Assembly (NCBI RefSeq): GCF_023517775.1
Contig: NZ_CP082904.1
Coordinates: forward strand, 1,984,001-2,048,000
Source of the DNA: Mixta hanseatica
GTDB lineage: Bacteria > Pseudomonadota > Gammaproteobacteria > Enterobacterales > Enterobacteriaceae
Length of the DNA stretch: 64,000 nt
Reading direction: 5' to 3'
A model generated the notes under the pieces. That model saw nothing but the letters and a program-made list of their open reading frames with translations. It did no database searches and was not told the DNA's origin. Of this stretch, positions 21,724 through 28,755 are shown piece by piece. Position 1 is the first letter of the stretch. Every line of letters begins with the position of its first letter. A program made the translations under genes and the position numbers.

Positions 21724-22260
21724 ATGACTTATCAACAGGCTGGCCGTGTTGCCATTATCAAACGCGTGGCTGGCTGGATTATTTTTATACCCGCGCTGAT
21801 TTCCACCCTGGTATCGCTGTTGAATTTTATGTTCAAACACAGCGAAAAGCGGCCCGGCATTGATGCGGTCCTGCTCGATTTTATTCACGTGATGATCGAT
21901 ATGATCCGGTTTAATACCCCGTTTCTCGGTTATTTCTGGCGTAATTCGCCGGTACCTGATTTTAACGCGGGCGGCAACATCGGTTTCTGGCTGATCTATA
22001 TCCTGATTTTTGTCGGCCTGGCGCTGCAGGCATCCGGCGCGCGCATGTGGCGTCAGTCACGTCATATAAAAGAAGGGATCGAGGATATGCTGATCCTTGA
22101 GCAGGCCAGGGGCGAAGAAGGGCGCAGCCGCCAACAGCTGGAAGATAAAATTGTGGTGCCGCGCCATACTATCTTTCTGCAGATTTTCCCGCTCTATATT
22201 TTGCCAATCGTGATCGCCGTAGCGGGCTATTTTGTCCTGTCGTTAACCGGTTTTATCTGA
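21724..22260 (+). CDS. yniB: YniB family inner membrane protein
   Basis: This 178-residue membrane protein has helices at about residues 16-37, 92-112 and 155-176 and a basic, charged loop (about 113-150, RMWRQSRHIKEGIEDM). The start at 21724 is preceded by AAGGAGAAACC. It corresponds to E. coli YniB by sequence pattern and by its place between hxpB and yniA. No function is known for the family. It is divergent from hxpB and convergent with yniA. Confidence 0.88.
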   Translation: MTYQQAGRVAIIKRVAGWIIFIPALISTLVSLLNFMFKHSEKRPGIDAVLLDFIHVMIDMIRFNTPFLGYFWRNSPVPDFNAGGNIGFWLIYILIFVGLALQASGARMWRQSRHIKEGIEDMLILEQARGEEGRSRQQLEDKIVVPRHTIFLQIFPLYILPIVIAVAGYFVLSLTGFI

Positions 22261-22290
22261 TCCGCTTATCGGTCCTGAAAAGCAACGCCA

Positions 22291-23175
22291 TCAGGCCCGC
22301 GTTTTTTCCTGCTCATCCCGCTCCAGCAGCAAACCCACGGCGCGTTGTGCCTCACTCAGCCAGCTGCCGCCAAATACATTGGCGCGATTAAGCAAATAAT
22401 AAAGCTGATACACCGGCTGACGCTGTACGAAATCTTGCGGCAGCGGCCACACCGACTGGTAACCGGCTAAAATTTTCTCCGGGAAAGCGGGGTAGTGCCT
22501 GAGCATCGCCAGATCGCACTCACGATCGCCCCAGTAGCAGGCGGGATCATAGATCCACGGCCCGCTCTCGCTGCCCGCACAGTTGGTAGGCCAGAGATCG
22601 CCGTGCAGCAGAGAAGGCTGTGGATGATGTGCGGCCAGCGCGCGCTGTACGCAGTCGATAATCAGATCGGTATTGCCGTACAGAATGCCTTTTTCCTCTG
22701 CCAGCTGCAGCTGCCAGCCGATACGTTGTTCGGAAAAGAAGCGTGACCAGCGCCGTATCCAGCCGTTGGGCTGCGGCATAGCGGTAAGGTTGTTATCGAA
22801 ATCGAGACCGAAATGGGGCTGTTCGCTCCACTGATGCAGCCGGGCCAGCTGCTGCCCCAGCTGAAAGGCGCTGGCCTCATTCAGCGGATGCGGCTGAATA
22901 TATTCCAGCAGTAAAAAGCTGTAATCACGATCGCTGCCGATGCCATACACTTTCGGCACCCGTACCGTCTGGCTGTGCGCCAGCAATGCCAGCTGATCCG
23001 CCTCTGCGGTAAAAATGCCCAGCATCTCCTGGGTATTGCACTTCATAAACACCTGATGCTCGCCATAGCGTATTTGCCAGGCGGCATGCACTTCGCCGAC
23101 GGGCAGCTCGGTGCGCTGGGTAATTTCCGCATTTCCTAACTGTTCACTCAACAGACGACTTATGGCTGACCACAT
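22291..23175 (-). CDS. yniA: Fructosamine/ketosamine-3-kinase family protein YniA
   Basis: YniA belongs to the fructosamine kinase family, which phosphorylates ketosamines on glycated proteins or metabolites. The ATG at 23175 (294 residues) has GAGGA seven bases upstream; the ORF extension to 23244 is rejected. Kinase motifs are the catalytic LLHGDLWPTN (H191, D193, N198) and the metal-binding YDPACYWGD (D210). In E. coli the protein is of the same size. The GhoS-like gene lies upstream on the same strand with a 68-base gap. Confidence 0.92.
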   Translation of the reverse strand: MWSAISRLLSEQLGNAEITQRTELPVGEVHAAWQIRYGEHQVFMKCNTQEMLGIFTAEADQLALLAHSQTVRVPKVYGIGSDRDYSFLLLEYIQPHPLNEASAFQLGQQLARLHQWSEQPHFGLDFDNNLTAMPQPNGWIRRWSRFFSEQRIGWQLQLAEEKGILYGNTDLIIDCVQRALAAHHPQPSLLHGDLWPTNCAGSESGPWIYDPACYWGDRECDLAMLRHYPAFPEKILAGYQSVWPLPQDFVQRQPVYQLYYLLNRANVFGGSWLSEAQRAVGLLLERDEQEKTRA

Positions 23176-23243
23176 GGGGCTATCCTCATTTTCGCTGTGT
23201 AATGATAGAGCGTAAAAATTAGCGCAAGCGCACAGGCCGGACA

Positions 23244-23543
23244 TTATCCCTCAGGCCGATTTTGTTGGATAAAATCCGCAAAGGTTTGCACATCAACCTG
23301 TGGTTCACTCTCCAGTGCTACCGCGCCGATGCTGGCGGCCTGCTGATGAACCTCTTCAGCGCTCTTCGCGCTGACAATGCCGTAACTGTTGCTACCCAGC
23401 TCATGCGTATGGCCGTCATCGTCCTGCAGGGTAGTGGTGAAGCCGCTATGGGTCATCGCGCTGTTCAGTTCCAGACCGGCAGCCAGCCCCTTATCCTGGT
23501 AACGAAAGGTAACAACATAACGGGTTATGCCTGATGGACTCAT
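23244..23543 (-). CDS. GhoS-like type V antitoxin protein without a GhoT partner
   Basis: This is a 99-residue protein. The ATG at 23543 is preferred because GAGG lies five bases upstream; the longer frame would start at a GTG at 23549. It resembles E. coli GhoS, the endoribonuclease antitoxin that cleaves ghoT mRNA. Aligned by eye, both show T-YVV-F-Y near the N-terminus, L-S-M, a D--G pair, L--NS and an I-----A-E segment. The expected ferredoxin-like (Cas2-like) fold is inference. No small membrane toxin (GhoT) lies next to it: yniA follows downstream and the Fur-box gene is divergent upstream. Confidence 0.6.
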   Translation of the reverse strand: MSPSGITRYVVTFRYQDKGLAAGLELNSAMTHSGFTTTLQDDDGHTHELGSNSYGIVSAKSAEEVHQQAASIGAVALESEPQVDVQTFADFIQQNRPEG

Positions 23544-23622
23544 AGTCACCTCATTGTTCCCGAAAGAATTTTCAGCTTAGACCATCACCGCCAAAGCAGC
23601 GAATCGGTAACAAAACAGGTTT

Positions 23623-23641
23623 GATAATGCAATTAATTATC
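23623..23641 (+). promoter_or_regulatory. Fur box upstream of the siderophore-binding protein gene
   Basis: The 19-mer GATAATGCAATTAATTATC matches 15 of 19 positions of the Fur consensus (GATAATGATAATCATTATC) with both outer half sites intact. It lies 69 bases upstream of the GTG start. The gap between the divergent GhoS-like and siderophore genes is short, so it could affect both. Confidence 0.7.
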
Positions 23642-23709
23642 ATTACTATTATGGCGCTAACCCTATGAATAATAATTGAACAGGCGCTGTCTGTAACAAG
23701 GAGAATGAT

Positions 23710-24840
23710 GTGCACTGCGCGATAAAATTTTCTGCCGCGGTTTTGATGCTGGCTGCGTCCGCCTCGGCCGTAGCAACCACTTATCCGGTAACCCTGAGCG
23801 ATTTCGATGGGCAGAAAATCACCCTGAATAAAGAGCCGCAGCGGATCGTGGTCCAGGATGGACGCGATATCCTGGCGCTGGCGCTGCTCGATCGCGCCAA
23901 TCCTTTTCAGCGCGTGGTGGCCTGGAATAACCTGTTAAAGAAAAGCGACGGACAAACCTGGCGGCTGATGCTGGGCAAATGGCCACAGGCCGGACAGATT
24001 ACCGATATGGGCTTCAGCGATAAGGGGGAAGTGAACCTGGAAAGCGTGATTGCCCAGCGCCCCGATTTGATGATCGCCCAGTTGCGCTCCAAACCTTCGC
24101 TAACCCAGACCGGCGTACTGGCTAAACTTGCCCAGCTCGGCATTCCGGTGATGTTTATCGATACTTTTAACGATCCGGTGAAGGATGCGCCGGCCAGCGT
24201 GACGCTGCTGGGCGAGGCGCTTAACCGCGAAGCGGAAGCGCAGCAGTACACGCGTTTCTATCAGCAGCACTATCAGGCGATTCAGGATCAGGTGCGGACG
24301 GTTTCACCTAAACCGCGCGTGTTTATTGAAGCCAAGGCCGGTCTGTCCGGTCTGGAATCTTGCTGTTTTACCCACGGCCACGTGGGTTGGGGCTCGATGG
24401 TGGAAGCGGTCGGCGCGACCAATATCGGTTCTGAACTGCTGCCAGGCGCCACTGGCGATGTATCACTGGAAAAGGTTATCGCCACGAAGCCGGATGCCTA
24501 TATCGTGTCGGGTTCTCAGTGGGCGAGCAAAAATAATGCAGCCGTGCCGTTCGGCTATGGCGTAACCCAGCAGCAGGTAGACACGGCGTTTAATAACATG
24601 AAACAGCGTCCGGGCTTTGCCCAGCTGCAGCCGGTAAAAGCAGGGCGCTTTTATGGCATTTACCACAACTTTTATAATCATCCGTGGAATATCGTGGGGA
24701 TTGAATATCTGGCGAAGTTTATTTATCCGCAGCAGTTTAGCCAGCTTGATCCCGCCAACAGCTGGCATGAAATCGTCACGCGCTTTACCACTATCCCGGA
24801 AGGCAAAGGGGTACTGGGTTCGGCGGCGCCCCGCGGTTAA
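23710..24840 (+). CDS. Periplasmic iron-siderophore-type ABC substrate-binding protein
   Basis: This is a 376-residue exported binding protein (signal peptide to about residue 22, ending ASAVA) of the FecB/FepB cluster. The bilobal fold is indicated by PQRIVV, PDLMIAQL, RVFIEA, and a late AAKPDAYIV-like block. The start is a GTG at 23710 with AAGGAG six bases upstream; an out-of-frame ATGATG lies just before it. A Fur-like box upstream suggests iron control. No permease, ATPase or TonB receptor is adjacent, so it must work with components elsewhere. The ligand is unknown. Confidence 0.82.
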   Translation: MHCAIKFSAAVLMLAASASAVATTYPVTLSDFDGQKITLNKEPQRIVVQDGRDILALALLDRANPFQRVVAWNNLLKKSDGQTWRLMLGKWPQAGQITDMGFSDKGEVNLESVIAQRPDLMIAQLRSKPSLTQTGVLAKLAQLGIPVMFIDTFNDPVKDAPASVTLLGEALNREAEAQQYTRFYQQHYQAIQDQVRTVSPKPRVFIEAKAGLSGLESCCFTHGHVGWGSMVEAVGATNIGSELLPGATGDVSLEKVIATKPDAYIVSGSQWASKNNAAVPFGYGVTQQQVDTAFNNMKQRPGFAQLQPVKAGRFYGIYHNFYNHPWNIVGIEYLAKFIYPQQFSQLDPANSWHEIVTRFTTIPEGKGVLGSAAPRG

Positions 24841-24850
24841 TTAAAATTTT

Positions 24851-24878
24851 AAGCACGTCGCCTGGCGTGCTTTTTCTT
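24851..24878 (+). terminator. Terminator of the siderophore-binding protein gene
   Basis: A 7-bp stem (AAGCACG/CGTGCTT) with an 8-base loop lies 10 bases after the stop and is followed by TTTCTTT. Confidence 0.75.
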
Positions 24879-24888
24879 TGATTTTAAA

Positions 24889-24910
24889 GCGAAATAAATA
24901 TTTATTTCGC
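24889..24910. repeat. Perfect 22-bp AT-rich palindrome
   Basis: The 22 bases from GCGAAATAAAT to ATTTATTTCGC read identically on both strands with no central spacer. It lies between the terminator of the binding-protein gene and the ydiY promoter. Nothing in the annotation explains it; a dimeric regulator site or a cruciform are possible. Confidence 0.7.
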
Positions 24911-24915
24911 CGTGC

Positions 24916-24943
24916 TGCGTTTCGCTTAAATACCCTTTATAAT
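24916..24943 (+). promoter_or_regulatory. Candidate sigma-70 promoter of ydiY
   Basis: A perfect -10 hexamer TATAAT (24938-24943) follows a weak -35 TGCGTT (24916-24921) with 16 bases between. This would give ydiY a 5' leader of about 160 bases. Confidence 0.5.
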
Positions 24944-25110
24944 GCGCGCCGTTAATAAGAAAAATCCAATTCGTAGCATCTTTTCCTCTGAATGCTTAGG
25001 TATTCTTGCTGTTTAATGCCTGTTTACAAAATTTATGGTAAATGGCGTTGATCGCAGCGTAAAACCCTTCAGACTCTCTCTTTTTTAAACTGTCGTACGG
25101 ATCACAATAA

Positions 25111-25872
25111 ATGAATTTGCTTAATAAGTTTTCTGCTGCGCTATTACTTTCTGCCGGCGCGTTTTGTCATCAGGCCATGGCTGATAACACCGTATTTACC
25201 GTTATGGACGATCCTTCTACCGCGAAAAAAACCTTTGAAGGCAACGCGGCCGCAGGTTACCTGGCGCAAACCGGAAATACCAAAAGTTCTTCCTTAACGG
25301 CTCAAACCAATATGACCTGGTATCAGCCGAATACCGCGTACAGCCTGTGGGGCAACGCGGCGAATACCTCATCTAACGATGAGCGCTCCTCCGAGACCTA
25401 TCAGGTAGGCGGACGTACCCGCTATAACATGACCGATCACGACTATCTGTTCGGTCAGGCCAGTTGGCTGAGCGATCGTTTTAATGGTTATGACTCTCGT
25501 GACGTGCTGGCAGCCGGTTATGGTCGTCAGATCCTGAACGGGCCGGTGCATTCGCTGCGCGTGGAATTTGGTCCGGGCGTACGTTATGACGATTTCCACG
25601 ATGGCGGTCATGAGACGCAGGGCCTGGGCTACGGCGCGCTGAGCTATCAGTGGCAGATGACCGATACCACCAAATTTATTCAGGGCGCCTCAGTGCTGAG
25701 CAGCTTTAACGACAACACCACGGTTAACTCTGAGACCGGCCTGCAGGTGGCGATTAACGCACACTTTGCCCTGAAGCTGACCTATAACGTGACCTGGAAT
25801 AATAACCCGCCAGAGTCCGCGCCGGATCATACCGATACCAAAACGCAAATTCTGCTCTCCTACGCGATGTAA
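25111..25872 (+). CDS. ydiY: YdiY family outer membrane protein (DUF481)
   Basis: This is a 253-residue exported protein with a signal peptide (KFSAALLLSAGAFCHQAMA) and a beta-rich mature part of DUF481 type. Features include GNAAAGYLAQTGNTKSSS near the start, many alternating strands with SYQW and LRVEFGPGVRYDDF, and a terminal aromatic-ending strand (ILLSYAM) that suits beta-barrel insertion. E. coli YdiY is described as acid-induced; the role is unknown. In E. coli it also lies near thrS. A strong hairpin terminator follows. Confidence 0.88.
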   Translation: MNLLNKFSAALLLSAGAFCHQAMADNTVFTVMDDPSTAKKTFEGNAAAGYLAQTGNTKSSSLTAQTNMTWYQPNTAYSLWGNAANTSSNDERSSETYQVGGRTRYNMTDHDYLFGQASWLSDRFNGYDSRDVLAAGYGRQILNGPVHSLRVEFGPGVRYDDFHDGGHETQGLGYGALSYQWQMTDTTKFIQGASVLSSFNDNTTVNSETGLQVAINAHFALKLTYNVTWNNNPPESAPDHTDTKTQILLSYAM

Positions 25873-25878
25873 CAATCA

Positions 25879-25908
25879 GGGCTGCCACAGGGCAGCCCTT
25901 AGCTTTTC
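25879..25908 (+). terminator. Terminator of ydiY
   Basis: An 8-bp perfect stem (GGGCTGCC/GGCAGCCC, 25879-25898) with a 4-base loop is followed by TTAGCTTTTC. It lies 6 bases after the stop. Confidence 0.8.
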
Positions 25909-25944
25909 TACATCCATTAACGCGCAGCCGTTCAGGCGTGACTG

Positions 25945-26901
25945 TTAACGCACCCTGGCGCGAAACACCCAGAATGCCCAGCTGTTATAGGCCAGCGTCA
26001 GTGGCAAGATTAATCCATAGCCGCTTAATAAAAACAGCTGTGTGGCGGGGGCGGCAGCGGCCTGCTGGATGGTGAGTTTGCCAGGCAGCAGCCACGGATA
26101 AAGGCCGACAATCAGTAACGCCCAGCACAGCGTAATCAACGTCAATACCAGCGACAGCGATATCACTGGCCGTTCCCGGTAGAGCGCCAACAGCAGCGCA
26201 ACCAGCGTCAGCGCCAGCAGCAGCAGGATAATTTTACCCGGCAACCGCTGCCATGCCTGTAACAGCGCGCTGCTCTCCAGCAGGTTAATCGCGACCATCA
26301 GCGCCAGGCTCAGGACTAAAAACAGCCAGGCCAGCTGGTGGGCCAGTCCAGGCTCCGGTCCGGCGATGCGCCACTGTATCCAGCAACAGCCGCACAGCAG
26401 ATAAGCGGCAATCAGGCCGAGGCCGCACAGCACTGGATATAGCGTCAGCCAGCTGAACGGCCCTGCCTGGGTCTGACCGGCAATCACTACGCCCACCAGC
26501 GCGCCCTGAATAAAACTGGCGATCAGCGAGCTGATTATATGGGCTACATCGAGATAGCGGTGCCAGCGGCGGTTAACGTGGCCGCGATACTCCAGCGCCA
26601 CCGCCCGACCAACCAGCGCCAGCAGCATAATAAAGAGCGGCAGATAGATGGCGCTGAATAGCGTGCTGTAAAGCAGCGGGAACAGCGCCAGCATGCCGCC
26701 CGCCAGCAGCACCAGCCAGGTTTCGTTGGCGTCCCAGATGGGCAGGATGCTCATCGACAGCTTGCGGCGCGATTCGTCGTCGCGAAAGAAAAACAGCAGC
26801 ATTCCCACGCCGAGGTCGGTGCCATCCAGCAGCAGATACATCAACAAGGAAACCGCGAGCGTGGCGGCGGAAATATCATCCAGCGTCAGCGGGATCATCA
26901 C
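25945..26901 (-). CDS. cioB: Cytochrome bd-type ubiquinol oxidase subunit II (CioB/CydB family)
   Basis: Subunit II of a bd-type quinol oxidase, 318 residues, nearly all membrane helices. The N-terminal YLLLDGTDLGVGMLL and the WDANETWLVL motif are diagnostic for CydB. It is shorter than E. coli CydB (about 379), which fits the CioB branch of cyanide-insensitive oxidases. Its start overlaps the cioA stop by four bases (ATGA), so they are coupled. It is the last of four overlapping genes that begin with a formate dehydrogenase. The symbol follows family resemblance, not proven cyanide resistance. Confidence 0.88.
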   Translation of the reverse strand: MMIPLTLDDISAATLAVSLLMYLLLDGTDLGVGMLLFFFRDDESRRKLSMSILPIWDANETWLVLLAGGMLALFPLLYSTLFSAIYLPLFIMLLALVGRAVALEYRGHVNRRWHRYLDVAHIISSLIASFIQGALVGVVIAGQTQAGPFSWLTLYPVLCGLGLIAAYLLCGCCWIQWRIAGPEPGLAHQLAWLFLVLSLALMVAINLLESSALLQAWQRLPGKIILLLLALTLVALLLALYRERPVISLSLVLTLITLCWALLIVGLYPWLLPGKLTIQQAAAAPATQLFLLSGYGLILPLTLAYNSWAFWVFRARVR

Positions 26902-28274
26902 TCTCCTCCGTGGTCAGGACGCATCTCCTGCGCCGGCCCTGGCTCATCTGCCTGCGGCGCCTTACGGGCGTAGCGCAGCAGGTAGCGCAGGCCGATAGTG
27001 AATACCAGACCGTAAACCAACAAAATAGCGCAGCCGGAAGCGATCGCCAGATGCGACGAGATCGGGGAAACGCTGTCCGCGGTGCGCACCAGACCGTAAA
27101 CGGTCCACGGCTGTCGCCCCATCTCGGTCACTATCCAGCCTGAGAGCATGGCGATAAAGCCCGCCGGCCCCATAAATACCAGCAGTTTTAGTAGCCGGCG
27201 AGAGCGCCACAGACGGCCGCGCAACCGTTGGATCAGCGCGGTCAGGCTTACCGTCAGCATCATAATTCCCAGGCCGACCATCAGGCGAAAAGCGAAAAAG
27301 ACCGGCGCGACCGGGGGAATATCCTCCGGCGGGAATTCGCGCAGGCTTTTAATCTGGCCGCTCAGGTTGTGGCGCAGATAAAGCGACCCTATCTGCGGGA
27401 TCGCTACCTCCCAGTGATTGCGCTGCTGCTGTTGGTCGGGCAGGGCAAACAGCCGCAGCGGCTCGCCTTCGCCCGGCGGCGGACGCTGCCAGTCGCCTTC
27501 CATCGCCGCCATCTTCGCCGGCTGGTGCGCCAGAGTATTTTCACCGTGCAGATCGCCGACCACCGCCTGGGTGACTGTCAGCAACGGCAGCAGCCACAGG
27601 CTGATCGTCAGCATCAGGCGCGCCCGCTCATTGTCGCTGTGATGTAGCAATTGCCATGCGCCGGTGGCGGCCACCATAAATGCGGTGCCGATCAGCATCG
27701 CCAACAGCATATGGGTGGCGCGCCAGGGGAAAGAAGGGCTAAAGATAATGGCCAGCCAGTTTTGCGGCTGAAAACGCTGTTGCTCATCAAGAAAAAAGCC
27801 GGTGGGCGTTTGCATCCATGAATTAGCTGCCAGGATCCAGAACACACTGATTAAGGCGCCAACGGCCACCAGCACCGTCACCATAAAATGCAGGCGTGGG
27901 CCGATACGCTCCATGCCAAACATCATCACGCCCACCATGCCCGCCTCCAGGAAGAAGGCCACCAGCACTTCGTAAAACATCAGCGGGCCAATCAGGCCGC
28001 CAACGCGCTCAATAAAGGGCGCCCAGTTGGTGCCGAACTGAAACTCCATCACCACGCCGGAGACCACGCCGACCGCCACGTTCAGGGCAAAAATCTTTAG
28101 CCAGAAATTATAGAGATCCAGATAGCGCTGCTGCCTGCGCCACAGCCATGCGCCCTCCAGCGCCACCAGCCATAGCGACAGGCCAAAGCTGAATCCGGCA
28201 AGGATAATATGCAGGCCGATGGTCACCGCAAACTGGGCGCGGGAGAGCAGCAGCGTCAGTTCCGCATCAGGCAT
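26898..28274 (-). CDS. cioA: Cytochrome bd-type ubiquinol oxidase subunit I, short Q-loop (CioA/CydA family)
   Basis: Subunit I carries the three haems and the quinol site and reduces O2 to water while building proton motive force. The 458-residue protein has H22 (LHIILAGF) fitting the b595 ligand of CydA and the signature GRQPW in TEMGRQPWTVYGLVRTAD. The periplasmic Q-loop after GENTLAHQPAKMAAMEG is short compared with E. coli CydA (522 residues), the hallmark of CIO-type oxidases. It overlaps the upstream DUF1641 gene by eight bases and cioB by four, placing it in one operon with formate dehydrogenase. Confidence 0.9.
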   Translation of the reverse strand: MPDAELTLLLSRAQFAVTIGLHIILAGFSFGLSLWLVALEGAWLWRRQQRYLDLYNFWLKIFALNVAVGVVSGVVMEFQFGTNWAPFIERVGGLIGPLMFYEVLVAFFLEAGMVGVMMFGMERIGPRLHFMVTVLVAVGALISVFWILAANSWMQTPTGFFLDEQQRFQPQNWLAIIFSPSFPWRATHMLLAMLIGTAFMVAATGAWQLLHHSDNERARLMLTISLWLLPLLTVTQAVVGDLHGENTLAHQPAKMAAMEGDWQRPPPGEGEPLRLFALPDQQQQRNHWEVAIPQIGSLYLRHNLSGQIKSLREFPPEDIPPVAPVFFAFRLMVGLGIMMLTVSLTALIQRLRGRLWRSRRLLKLLVFMGPAGFIAMLSGWIVTEMGRQPWTVYGLVRTADSVSPISSHLAIASGCAILLVYGLVFTIGLRYLLRYARKAPQADEPGPAQEMRPDHGGE

Positions 28275-28755
28275 GACTGTCTTTGCCGGTAAAGGCGCTG
28301 ATCGGTTTGTCCGGAGCCGGCTGTTCCATCGCGGCGGCGAACGCTTTTAAGCCGGCAACCAGCGGCATCACCGCGTGCCATAAGCTCTCATCGTGCAGCA
28401 GTTTCCAGGTGCCGCTCACGCCAGGCGCCACCTCATGGTGCTGTTGGGTTTCTGCATGCATATTCACCGCGTTTAAGGCGGATTTCACCGCGTACACCGT
28501 TTTATGAAACTGCCCTGGCGGAATATCAGACAACGCCATCAGCAGCACCGAAAGGTTCTGCATCGCATTCTGTGAGCCCGGTTTGTTTAACCCTTCCACC
28601 AGAACTTTGGCAATTTGCGTATTGGCTGAAACCATATCGTTGGCCAGACGCAGGAAACCGTGATGGTGCAGGCTGTGCAACAGCTCGTGCAGCGCATCAT
28701 GGGCATCAGGTTCGGTTTTGGTTGGCGGGACATCATAATTTATCGGTTCAGCCAT
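28267..28755 (-). CDS. forE: DUF1641 protein, ForE-like subunit of formate dehydrogenase
   Basis: This is a 162-residue helical protein of DUF1641 (Bacillus subtilis YrhD type). The family motif region is GLNKPGSQNAMQNLSVLLMAL (about 55-75), followed by amphipathic helices. In B. subtilis such a protein pairs with a FdhA-like catalytic subunit (the ForCE enzymes, reported as menaquinone-linked; from memory). Here its start shares one base with the forC stop and its end overlaps cioA by eight bases. That position between dehydrogenase and quinol oxidase suits a role in passing electrons to quinone. It has no obvious membrane helix, so any membrane contact is peripheral. Confidence 0.78.
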   Translation of the reverse strand: MAEPINYDVPPTKTEPDAHDALHELLHSLHHHGFLRLANDMVSANTQIAKVLVEGLNKPGSQNAMQNLSVLLMALSDIPPGQFHKTVYAVKSALNAVNMHAETQQHHEVAPGVSGTWKLLHDESLWHAVMPLVAGLKAFAAAMEQPAPDKPISAFTGKDSHA

